Source: Hormiphora californensis
Lineage: Eukaryota > Ctenophora > Tentaculata > Cydippida > Pleurobrachiidae
DNA: 64,000 nucleotides
Direction of reading: 5' to 3'
Assembly (NCBI GenBank): GCA_020137815.1
Contig: CM035351.1
Coordinates: forward strand, 3,755,012-3,819,011
The position numbers and the translations under genes are program-made. The notes under the pieces are model-generated. The model saw nothing but the letters and a program-made list of their open reading frames with translations. It was not told the origin of the DNA and searched no databases. Position 1 is the first letter of the stretch; every line of letters starts with the position of its first letter. This document shows positions 50,137 through 64,000 of this stretch, one piece after another.

Positions 50137-50245
50137 TGAAACGTGAATTATTGCTGCTGAAATATGAATTATTGCTGCTGAAATGTGAATTATTGCTGGT
50201 GAAATGTGAATTATTGCTGCTGAAATGTGAATTATTGCTGGTGTA
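50137..50245. repeat. 21 bp tandem repeat, 5 copies
   Basis: Unit GCTGCTGAAATGTGAATTAT plus T. The length is a multiple of 3, so minus-strand frames read NNSHFSS or IIHISAA repeats. The adjoining minus-strand frame 50409-50262 (with GKIYYVKVPLINSTTNQSIP) looks slightly protein-like but lacks an ATG and a known motif. Confidence 0.8.
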
Positions 50246-51059
50246 TGAGTGCATGAAGAACACACGGGTATACTTTGGTTTGTTGTAGAGTTAATCAAAG
50301 GAACTTTGACATAGTAAATCTTTCCGTCTTGTATACATCCCTCTACGATTGTAAACTTCCCTCTATCTCTTTCTCTTCTCCATTTACATTTGTATCCCTG
50401 TATAGTCACGATTTTTGTAGCCTAGCATATTTATCATTCAGGTACTAGAGGCAACAATTTGAAGAGAGGAACAATCCGATGGAACTGTAGTCTAGAGTAG
50501 AATAGGGTAAAAGGAGCGAGAACGAGACAAGCGAAGAAATACGGAAAAGTTTTCAGATTCTTCAACATACATGCCTAGATCAACCCACTCTAGACACCCA
50601 CTAGGCAAAGGGGTCGCAGGTTTGCGAGAAGCATAAATTCTGATTTACCAAGTAATGATAAAAGCTACTCAGGAAATTCCAGGAGAGTGGCAGGGATCAC
50701 GATCATGGAGGACGGATATAAAGTTGGAAATCTCGGCCGATAATCACAATGGGGTAAATATAGGAAAGGTGTTTGTTCGAAAACCCCGGACCTTACAAAA
50801 CAGGTTTGCGCTAATAATCACTGGGTTCTCGAAACTGAAAAAGTACGAAAAAAGGAGCGCCGAACCGAACGGCCGGACTGGACCAAACGACCCGCCCGAA
50901 AAGCACCGGCCGAAGCGGAATGATACAAACAATAAGTACAGGAAGCGAGGGATGGCAACTGACCGCTAGGAGAATCCGCAAATCTCGCTAGCAATGTGTG
51001 AGAGCACGCGAACACGGCCAAACCCCTGTTTTTACCCCCCCCAATTTAATCCTTTAAAA

Positions 51060-52060
51060 CCCCGGGGGGGAAAAGGGTGTCAGTTGAAACAAAAGTGGTC
51101 ACCTTTCCAGCCAACTTTTCTTTAGTTTTGGCAAAATTTTGGGTATTTTTTGGTATTTTTGACGTAAAATACTTTTTTAAAAACCGTCTTAAGTAGCAAA
51201 ATGTGTAAAGACCTCGGGAACGCAAAAAACACGAAAATTTTGTTTTTTGACGTCTTAGACGTTATACGTGACGTCACCCCCCCCGTTATAACGCTTTATA
51301 GTAAAGTTTTATCAGGATTAGAAAAAGATGCTGCCCAAAGTTGAATCGATTGGCAAAATTAAAGGCGCTATGACAAAAACCACATCGTATATCTATTTCA
51401 TAAGCAAAACTTCAGACGCGTTTTTAAGACCCTTGGAAAAGGGTTTCAAAAATTCGCGATACAGTTTGGAAATTTGAGATATTTTCATAAGGGGGGGTCT
51501 CCTTTTTTCAATCGAACCGTCTTCAGGGTGTAAATTGAGCTCAAAAAAATTTGGTTATTTGAAAAATGTTTTAAACTTTATGACATTTTTTTTAGGATTC
51601 TAGTTAGCCCTAGAAAAAAAACCATTCGTCTACACAAATTTAACCTTAAACTTTCGAATTTTAACAAACGAGAAGGTCATTTTATCGTTTCTCTCCAAAA
51701 AAGATTTAAATTTTTTGGGTTTTTTTAAAAAAGGTCTATCCATAGATCATAGAACATAGATAGATAGATAGATAGATAGATAGACCCGGGACATTTATTG
51801 CTTTTGGGACGATGCTGTATCTCTAAAACTAAAAGAGATAGAGACTTGCCCTTTTGAACTACAGTAGATCTAGACTATGTGACATTGTATACCAAATTTC
51901 AGACCGATTGGTGCAGTTGGGGCATCGCTATGGGCGTCGCAAAATGCCATTTTTGGCAAAAAACGGAAAAAACTTATTACTGCTCTCTGGCACGCGCGGC
52001 TGGGGGAGGGGATGGTCACCTTTGCGCTTGCCAGCGCAGTGATTTTTTGTAGCCTGTTTC
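51060..52060. repeat. mosaic of dispersed repeat fragments
   Basis: Contains the inverted partner of 40915-40960 at 51514-51545, a (TAGA)n run at about 51757-51783, the core GAGATAGAGACTTG at 51834-51848, and the hairpin TTTGCGCTTGCCAGCGCAGT at 52022-52041, which is the complement of the repeat end at 40456. No coding signal. Confidence 0.55.
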
Positions 52061-52724
52061 ACGCCATACTACACCTCGCAACATGTATTTAGTAAAAATA
52101 AGTTTGCTCTCCACTTCTACTAAAAGACTAATAATAGGCGAAAAGAAAGGGGTGGACTGCTTAGATCACTATTTTGTATTTTGTGTGTTGGAAGTCGGAA
52201 CGTCTGTTGGTACTTGTTACGTGTGTTGGTACGTGGGTGAAAGTGAAGACAGGACTACTTGTTGCCCCGTACCCACCTTTACAGCACGTGTATTGTATTT
52301 GAGTCAGACTGGTGTCTAAATGCAACATGTTGATTTAACACTCCAGCTACTTCACAGTTTCCAGCTTCTTGTTTAACTGAGAGTAGGAGAATTTGTCATA
52401 CTTTTGTGAGCCAAAGGAGAGAGTAGACTGCACTTATATTGTACCATACCTCCCCTCACCTCATGCTGCAGCTTGTAGCTTACTGCTATTCGGTATTTTG
52501 TGATGTGTGATTTAGTATTCCTGTTGTTGGGTGTTAATTGGGGGAGATATAGGGCGGGTATGCTGTTGTCCGTCTTTTGACAACCTAGAAATATGTTAGT
52601 TGGTATACATTGAATGAATAATATTCATTCAATATGTTGAATAATAATATTCTTGTATATCTCTTTTCATCAATTTGTTAACCACCCCCTTCTCTCCCCT
52701 CTCTACAGGCAGCATGGTAACAAA

Positions 52725-55765
<3,041 letters not shown>

Positions 55766-55975
55766 CCCTAGTATGCGATGAGAGAGGGCTTCGAGCAAGG
55801 CAACCTGTTATAGTATAGCTCAGTTGTTACCTCATAACTACTGCACAACTCATGTATCACAGCCCAGCACGTCCTTAACTGGTACGAAATAGGTCCTTAC
55901 AGGGCTTTAGCGCAGTAGTAGTCCAAGAGCCGCCGAGGTAGACTATTTTACACTTTCAAGGAATGCCACTTTTCT

Positions 55976-56106
<131 letters not shown>

Positions 56107-56552
56107 AGAGTGAAGGCGAGGGAAAGTCCGACAATAGGTCCTCAGTGAAGACAGGTCAGCGAGGGAGAGAGAGATAGAGAGATACCCGAGGGATACGTAC
56201 GGTCCGTGAACGTAGTGAAAATAATGACAACACATGTTTCTTCTTTTCCCCGGCCTATCAATAGCTTTCTGTCACATTTTTCACTCACTTTAGTCACTTT
56301 AGGTTGTTCGAAGCTGCAGAAGATCAAATCATCTGCTGCAACAGGGTCATCGCCTCGTGCGAACACCCTTCACCAGCATTACATCATTCTCCCTATAACC
56401 TAAAAAATTATCTTGAATAGTATAGACAATCCAAACATAAATAGTATAGACAATTCAACCCTGTACCATCATCATGTGGTAAGGGTACATTGGTACATCC
56501 CACCACCAGAAGGTGTGTATGTATGACGACTCCCTCTGTGGTATCACTCGCA

Positions 56553-56555
<3 letters not shown>

Positions 56556-56616
<61 letters not shown>

Positions 56617-56630
56617 TCTCTCTCCCTCCA
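56556..56630. repeat. (CT)n microsatellite
   Basis: About 55 bp of pure CT followed by CACTCT variants. Confidence 0.95.
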
Positions 56631-57499
56631 CCTCATTGCTCCTAACATGGCCTTTATTTACCTTCGTTTACAGTTCTGTTTCCACACCACTTTATCCAGT
56701 GAACCCTCGTTTAGTCCCCCACCCCCTCATCGTTGATTCCCACCCCTTACCCAACAAATGAACCCTGCTCTTGGAAATGTGACGCTAATGATATATTTCC
56801 AGTCTGGGGTCCTGCACGTGGTTTCATGACATAGACTCGTCATTACAAGATAGACTCTTCATTCCAAGCTAGACTCACCTAGCCTCATCATAGACTCATC
56901 TTTGCAAGGGGGCATTGGTGTCTGCTTCATGCACATTGCACGTGCCCAGAAACCACCTGTAAAATGAGTGTGATACTGTGGGCCGGGGGGGGGGGGGGCT
57001 GAGATAGAAACCACCTGCAAATATAACAGCAGCCGGGCCTAAAGTAGAGAGAGAAATGAGTGAGAAAAAGATAGAAATTAGTGTGATTGTGAGAGAGAGA
57101 GTGAGAGGGAGAAATTGGGATCCGAGACAGCTACAGCTGAGACAGAGATCAGTAGCTTGAGAATCCATTAGGGGATTTGCCTAGTGATTGAGTTCCATAC
57201 ATGTTTCGTGCCGACAAAGCTTTTCCTGGGAACTTCAAACATTAAAATATATTGATTGAGTACCTTGTATTGCACATCCTGATTTAGGAATCGCCTGTGG
57301 AATCACCCCTGGAATCACCTCTGGTATAAACTTTGCAACTAGCTTAAATTGGATAGACAGCTCCAGAAGCATGGCAAGTTCAAAAGTAGAGTTCACTTGG
57401 TAGTTGACTCACAGCTGTCAAACACATAACACAATCCCGCTTTGAGCTGCGGTGATGACCTAGTTGCAGCTGCACGCACTGTCCATACAGACCTTTCAT

Positions 57500-57505
<6 letters not shown>

Positions 57506-57582
<77 letters not shown>
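57506..57582. repeat. (CT)n microsatellite bounded by AGATCT
   Basis: Starts after ATAGAT and ends in CAGATCTG; pure CT core. Confidence 0.95.
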
Positions 57583-58369
57583 ATCTGGTACTGCTTGTAT
57601 AAGCTTCCATCTGTCAATCATACCACGTCACATGAAGTACCCTGGTAATCACTCTGCACAGATCTCCTGCTGCAGCACACTCAGGAACTGTTGCAACCGT
57701 CTACAGAATGTTCCAGTGTGAGCATGCGCATAATGTCTCAATCCTGATGGATACGATCGCCATCATACTCTCTCCCTCTCACTTTACCTATCACTGTCTG
57801 TCACTCTCTCTCTCTCTCTCCATCATTCCATAATCGGTTTACGATCACAGATCCTTGGGACATAACCATAACTGTTACCAGGGTCCAATTTCACTTGTGC
57901 ATCGACAGCTACCCAGCCTCGTTCACTCACTTTTGCAACATTGTCGGTTCCTGTCTCTCTTTTCCTCACTCTACCCTCCATGTTCAGTTATAATAGCTGT
58001 CTACCTCTTTTTGTCAGTCTCCTTCCAAGGTTGGCCAAGTTCACTCACCCTAACATACTAGGCTGTTCAGTATTGATTGTCGTTTGGCTACGAGCCTCTG
58101 TTACAGTAGCAGGCTTGTTTTGATGCTATGTTTTGTTTTGCAAACATTCACAAACTGTTCTTTAGCACATAGTTTTCTTCTAAACATATTTCCCACTGAT
58201 CCGCCCTCAATACGTGAATTATATTGTGTCGGGCGATACTTTGAACTAAATGATGACATCCACTGGGTGTGACAAGATAAGTTTTCAGTGACAAGGCGTC
58301 ACAATATCCCATTTCAATATGCTGTAGATTTTCAAAGTCTTTGGTAGAGAGCTTTATATGTTCTTCTTC

Positions 58370-58585
58370 CCCTAGTAAACGCGCATACGCCGTTAGTTGC
58401 ATGAACGAGATCGTTTTACTCCGTTAACGAAGTCAAACGATCTCGTTTATGCAACTAACGGCCGCGCGTGCAGAATACGACATCGTTAACGACGTCGTTC
58501 TTGCAAGGTCGTATTTTGTGTGCGCTGTTAACGGAGTAAAACGACGTCGTTCATGCAACTAACGGCGTATGCGCGTTTACTAGGG
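58370..58585. mobile_element. GC/CpG-rich foldback MITE (216 bp)
   Basis: CCCTAGTAAACGCGCATACG at the left is inverted at the right, and the arms continue through CCGTTAGTTGCATGAACGA. Further internal inverted copies of CGTTTTACTCCGTTAACG and GCAACTAACGG occur. CpG and ACGTCG steps are dense compared with the flanks. No target duplication is evident. Confidence 0.85.
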
Positions 58586-58701
58586 TCATTGATAGCTGAT
58601 GTTTTTGAATCCTTGTGAATGTGAACAGCTCCAGAGATTGTATACGCCTGGTGTTCATCAACACGGGAAGCTGTCTTAGTAAAAACATTAGCTACCACTA
58701 T

Positions 58702-58704
<3 letters not shown>

Positions 58705-58782
<78 letters not shown>
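58705..58782. repeat. (CT)n microsatellite
   Basis: Pure CT for about 75 bp, 120 bp downstream of the MITE. Confidence 0.95.
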
Positions 58783-58783
<1 letters not shown>

Positions 58784-59152
58784 ACTTTCTCTCTCTGTCT
58801 AGTCGGTAATATACGAGCCGCTCGTCATATTATTTTGATGCCCGCGCCGGCCCTTTTTCATTAGGCTATACGTCACATGTTCCTAATATTTTTAACTGCC
58901 AGACCTCGGACCCTAATATTAATTTCTGAGAGTCTCATTTTATCTTCGTTCCCTTTTTCTGCAACCCAGCTTATCTCTCAATTTTCGCAGTCTTACCGAC
59001 TTTTGACTTGCCGCACCGTACCCTCATTTTCTTACTGTCTATATTACAGTTCTTTTGTTGTCCTACTAATTTCCAACAGAGGGCCATATATCAGCGGGGC
59101 TGCAAAAGTACCAACATGTACTAACTACAGATCCTAATTGTTCATCTCGTAG

Positions 59153-60713
59153 CTCAGCCCTGAAGAACTTGCAACACCACGCACAATGTCGGATAAACAC
59201 CGCACCAGAAATCCCTTTCAACCTTTCGAAAAGACATCGGGGAGGCCGCCGAGGAGCCGTGGACGACGGAGAGAAGGTGAGTGTTGCCATAGTGACACAT
59301 CATGGTTGTCATGTCACCGAATCCAGTGAGACAGTTTCTTTTGTTTTTATAAAATACACCGCCCTTTACGACAAAAGTACCACTGTGTGCAGTAGTCTAA
59401 AGCGATTGTGTTGTTGCAAAGGGTGGGTAAAGAAGTAGGTACATGCCTCCTCGGTAAAACTAAACTGAAATGGATCGAAGTTGCGAAATAACAGTAACAC
59501 AGAGGTCGAGGTGTCAGACAGGTCTAATGGAATCATGATACTCATACATGATAAAGCCAAGGTTTGTTCAAGGTGGTCAAGGGATGTCCTTCGGAAATGA
59601 CCAGGTAGTGAGGTATATTCGACTGGTGGTGCAGCGATAAATTTGCGGTCACGCGAGACAATAAGTAAATTTTAAATGATGCGTCATAGCTATTGACTAT
59701 CTGTTGGCAGGAACATAATAAATAATTTCTGGTTCATCATCGTATAATAGCGCTTCAAAAAATAAAAAGAAGAGAGAGAGAAAGAAAGAGATCGAGAGCG
59801 AGAAAAGGCCGATAATTTTCTGGCCGGGCGTAAACATCCAAGAGTTTTCAGAGTTCAAAATGACCACGACGCAGTACATCTAAAGCAACGCTTTTTTGTC
59901 TCAACAGATTAAATCGAAACTCTTTACACTATTACAGTTTATCCTCTTCAACTACTCTCCCTTTATCTCTATGCATCATCCTCTAGTCATCTCTCCATCT
60001 GTATCTCTCTCTCCCTCTCTATTTTAATCTTCCACTCCCATCCCACCTTTCAGCCAACTTCTATGCCCACACCACTTGTTTCATTGAGCACCTGCTACTG
60101 CTGCAGGAACGCTATTATCTAATTACCCTTTCTCTGGAGAACTCCTTCCATCGTACTACTATGCAGTTGTACTGTGCTTAATAGTATATTAATGCTCCTT
60201 TTTGTTGATCTGCCGAACCCTCGCAGAGTGAGCTATACAACCTTTTAGTTCCAAAGTCCACTAGTGGCCGTGGTCCTATTCGGCCATCTCCAGCTCATGT
60301 TATATTGTCGTGGAATTCTCTCCGATTCCATCCAGTTACAGCTCTCCTTGACAAGACTTTTGTGTGTGTGTGGGTAATGTTAAAGTTTACATATTACTCC
60401 CTCTCCTTCTCCTACAGTAGTAGCTGCTGCCGTGTAGTTGTGCTTGATGGTTCATTCGAATCATACATGCATACCCGTACTGTGCAGTCCTCATTCTAAA
60501 GCATCCTTTTGTTTTTAATTAAATTATTTGCCCTGATTTAAAGATCCTTGTGCCCTAATTAGCCGAGCAGTGGAGCGCCAGTAAATAAACCCGTCCAGTA
60601 AGATGCATCATGCACCTGTATAACATCTTCAAGAACAAAGGCCACTGTGCCCTTTTTCTTGCTTCATTATTTATACACATAACGAGGGCGAGAGAGAGGG
60701 AGTGAGAGAGAGA

Positions 60714-60758
<45 letters not shown>

Positions 60759-62597
60759 GATTCTGGTTAAGAGGGGACGCGTACGCACAGCTGTAGATTA
60801 TAATCATTTCCGTTGTCTGTTATTCACTTTAGTACTCTCTCTTTCTCTCTCCCTGTCTCACTTCCATACCCATACATCCTATCGTTATCCTTCTTTCTTG
60901 TCCCTTTTTCTCCTGCCACCCTTATTAAGCGGAACCACTCCTCAAGCTACCTTTATTGTACTCATTATATATGTTAGAACACACAAATCGTTACAGACTT
61001 TTAGACTGACTTAGTGAGCTCACGTAAGAAGCTGTACAGAACTTCCTTGATAGATCCTTTTTGGAGCAACCCCTGTTTTAAAATACTTTTTATATCGCTT
61101 TATTCAGAGTCAAAACTAGTGTTATTAAAAACTGCAATATTAGTAGTAGTACCCTGTTATTAAATCTCAGGTTGTTTATGGTATATTGGTACATTGGTAC
61201 ATTGCATGACATCAATTACATCAACTTTCGAACAAATATCCACGCCTTTGCCAATTTTCCTTTTTGTTTTCACTTATATCGGGTATAATTGCTTACTGAT
61301 ATATTGAAATCCGCAGGCCTTGAACGGTCTCCATTCTCAAACACCCAGCTCTCAATCAACCGAACTATCTTTATCTCTTTCCATCCATCTCTCTCTCTGT
61401 CCCTCTCCCTATCTGTGCTCTATATCATCTTGTCGTCGAAACGGTTTGCTTGTGAATTCATTGAACGCAGTACAGTATACACGATTCTCGAGGCTCTCTT
61501 CCGCAGAATTGCATTATATATTCAGAATATACTGATCTGGCTGAAACTATAATACGAAAAATAAAATCACCGTCTTTTTCCTTTGTCCCTCTTGACCCAG
61601 CCGGAAGGAGATATCATCTATACAGGTTATTATCATGTGGCTCATAAACAATCATCTGATACTTATCCTGTATAATACGAGACGTTGGAGAGGAATCAGG
61701 AGACGAGAAACAACTATTTCACAAAGGCACAAAGACATTTCGAGGATCCTTGAAACTGTACAATCCATCAGACATTGGTGCGTGACGCACACTGCATCTT
61801 TCACTGTATCGTTTATAAAGATCTCTCCCTCACCCACTTCTTACTCACTCTATCCGGGATAGAGTGAGTAGAATCCCCTCCTTCTCTCTGGACAATGTCA
61901 CCGCTCAAAGTATATATGTTTTGACCCATGATCTTTCTATACTTCCTTCATCCTGACATCTATTTCCCCTTCTGATGTGAGTTTATAGAACGTTTAGTGC
62001 GGTGCTTCGTTGTACTAAATGAAACCTCCCAACTTTCACGAGTCTCCTTCTTCTTGGCCTACTTCTTCTTCTTCTTGGCCTGCTGTATATTGTTATACTC
62101 CTTAGTCTTATTGGCTATCTTAAGGCCTTAGTTTTCCGCCCTAGGCCTTACATATATATTCCCAGTTGACGATCTGTCATCGCGTACTTCCGCTGAAGTT
62201 CCTTGTAAAGAGGAGGAGAGCTTGTTTGCAGTTTTGTTCTACATTCCAAGGCCATGTCTCGCTTGACTGCCCTCTTTAATTCAACTCAAATTATCTTACT
62301 ATCCCCCGTCGTCTTCCATACGAAACTCTTGCACTTGCCTGCAATCAAGACCGCATTGCAACACATCGTAGCCCGCCTGACTATAAAGCTGCAGAAAAGG
62401 AGTGACAGGGAAAGCTCCCAGAACAGACGGGGAAAAAGAGAAAAACGGATTATAATTAAGAGAAATGAGGAGAAAGCTTATAAAGATTGGGATTTATGTC
62501 TAGAGGAATGCGTTTTGCAAAACGTGACTCGAGTACCTACCTACTTAGTAAACCTGTTAAAGGACACATTGACATTTCCCACAATTTACCCCTCTCT

Positions 62598-62671
<74 letters not shown>

Positions 62672-63584
62672 TCCCCAGTTATCACACGCCGACACTGTGC
62701 TGCCTTGTGTGTGTGACAGTGATTACTATCCGAGAGGGAGCTCAGATCTGATTGCGGATCTTATCGAGCAAATGTGGGAGAGAAAGTGAGTGAGAAAGAT
62801 AGATAGAGAGTGATAAAGAGAGAGAAACTCATGCAGGCATAGAAGCAGACTGTGGGAGACAACAGGTATTATTATCATCTTCCCTCGATCTTCCTCTGCA
62901 TATATCTTAGTCGGTACAATAATAATACAGTCTTATAGTTATAGTAGCTTCATTCTTCCGCATCTTAGTCAATCTAATGTGGTTCATTGTCTTCCCAGAC
63001 GTCTCACACATTTTCCATTTGAGCCGTCAAACTGTTATTATTCTGTACCTGAGCATTCTGACATAGTGACATCAGAGATTATAGTAGGAGAGATATACAG
63101 AGTGAGAGAGAGAGATACAGAGTGAGAGAGGGGACACATAGTGCATCACATGTGTAAGATTGTAAGCATACAGTAATCACGGTGCTTTTGCCACGAGCAG
63201 TCACGTGACAGGATGACATGTGACCTGGATCCATCGGACCGTTACTGATCGCGGTATTGGGTGGTCCGTGACACTAAGTATGCACATGTACACTAACCTT
63301 CATAGATCTCACTCTCTATCTCTCACTCTCTCTCTCCCTTCTGTCTCTCTCCGCCCTCTGTCTATCTCTCCATGCCTCTCCCTTTACAAGCTCATCCCCC
63401 TCTGTTATCCCCGATTACTATCTCACGATCACTCCTCAAGACCTTTATCTGTCTCTACCTCCATCTATCTCTCCTGTATCTGTCTCTACCTCCATCTGAC
63501 TCCCTGTTGCTCGCATATATATGCCCTGTCTTCTGTAGGTGGAGGGCGATCAACGTATTGTTACAGCTAAGCTACATCTTGTAG
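59153..63584 (+). CDS. putative further exons, probably the same unknown gene
   Basis: Candidate exons: 59153-59276 (LQHHAQCRINTAPEIPFNLS .. RRGAVDDGEK, donor AAG/GTGAGT), 61601-61669 (PEGDIIYTGYYHVAHKQSSD, acceptor GACCCAG after a good pyrimidine tract), 62679-62785 (ADTVLPCVCDSDYYPRGSSD then LIADLIEQMWER, acceptor CCCCAG, donor AAA/GTGAGT) and 63539-63584 (WRAINVLLQLSYIL then TAG). Phases agree with each other and with exon 4 at 55728. The 62679 exon looks most convincing; 59153 could instead be read in another frame (MSDKHRTRNPFQPFEKTSGR). The last exon may splice on past the window. No domain recognised. Joining by phase alone is weak evidence, so treat these as candidates. Confidence 0.35.
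60690..60755. repeat. (GA)n microsatellite
   Basis: GA tract with GTGA interruptions. Confidence 0.9.
61842..61870. repeat. 29 bp palindrome
   Basis: TACTCACTCTATCC, one central G, then the exact complement. Confidence 0.8.
62600..62668. repeat. (CT)n microsatellite next to a candidate splice acceptor
   Basis: Pure CT ending 10 bp before the acceptor CCCCAG at 62673-62678; it would act as an extreme polypyrimidine tract. Confidence 0.9.
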
Positions 63585-64000
63585 TAGAGAGATATTAACC
63601 GTAGCCTGGTATCTTCTTAAACCTAGTATAACAGGGGAAATATCTCTACCATAGGTTATAGTATGAGCATATAATATCTCATTCTAGGAGATATATATCC
63701 ATTATATTTGCATGCGGGTGGATGACCAACCTCATCATATTACATTGGTCGCAATACTGAATACACGGTGTTACAACGTGTGTAGCCACCCTCGACTCTC
63801 ATTATAGATGAGCATTTTGTTGTTAATTCCTAGCTCACACCACCATCATGTGTGTCGCTATCATATTTGATCTTTCGGTAACAACTCTGCACTCGGTGTA
63901 GCTCTTTTTTATATCTTGAACATTCACCCTCTCTCTCTTTTAATATGGCACACCCTCTATCTCACCAAGATATTGCCCCAGCTGAAACAATGTCTTATTG

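Noticed and set aside
49802-50263. Asn/Ser repeat protein (NNSHFSS units)
   Set aside because: The 21 bp tandem repeat is open in two frames and has no start or splice support.
62254-62751. 165-residue plus-strand frame starting MSRLTALFNS
   Set aside because: It runs into the (CT)n tract; only the 3' part, in another frame (62679-62785), has exon-like borders.

Overview
The window is nuclear DNA of a metazoan. Genes are split by short to medium GT-AG introns, and the recognisable products are two 451-residue alpha-tubulins, a class A (rhodopsin-type) GPCR and a Mutator-like (MULE) transposase. A short TTAGGG-type tract is present. Nothing here fixes the phylum. Gene density is low: roughly six gene-like units in 64 kb. 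The rest is (CT)n/(GA)n microsatellite and small inverted-repeat DNA transposons.

Layout. 0-1 kb: two tiny single-pass membrane protein genes on the minus strand, probably distant paralogues. 2.5-6.5 kb: a head-to-head pair of alpha-tubulin genes with a 0.93 kb shared promoter region and a TATA box on each side. Both carry an intron directly after the ATG, only the minus copy has a second intron, and the plus copy has two compensating 1-base frameshifts. 6.6-28 kb: no convincing gene. This stretch holds homopolymer-rich sequence, a ~450 bp tandem repeat, a 42 bp perfect palindrome, a three-way-junction fold, foldback elements flanked by TA or TTAA, and a 1.3 kb near-perfect inverted repeat. 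28.2-35.2 kb: eight phase-consistent exons (453 codons) of a plus-strand GPCR whose introns carry four TA-flanked elements. 35-41 kb: dispersed repeats and one ambiguous decayed coding patch. 41.06-43.95 kb: a complete-looking MULE with ~220 bp inverted termini, a TATA box and a three-exon transposase gene on the minus strand, apparently deleted internally. 46.9-47.8 kb: a 13 bp minisatellite open in all three frames. 52.7-63.6 kb: a plus-strand multi-exon gene of unknown function, including a 23-nt microexon.

The genes show no common pathway. The tubulin pair may share regulation through its common promoter. The most striking feature of the window is the number of distinct non-autonomous inverted-repeat families. 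Several of them, together with unclassified copies elsewhere, carry the same ~35 bp core (T-C-C-G-G-T-T-C-C-T-G-A-T-G-A-G-A-T-A-G-A type), which may be the least described signal here. Splice models come from GT/AG sites and phase agreement by eye; no similarity search was possible.
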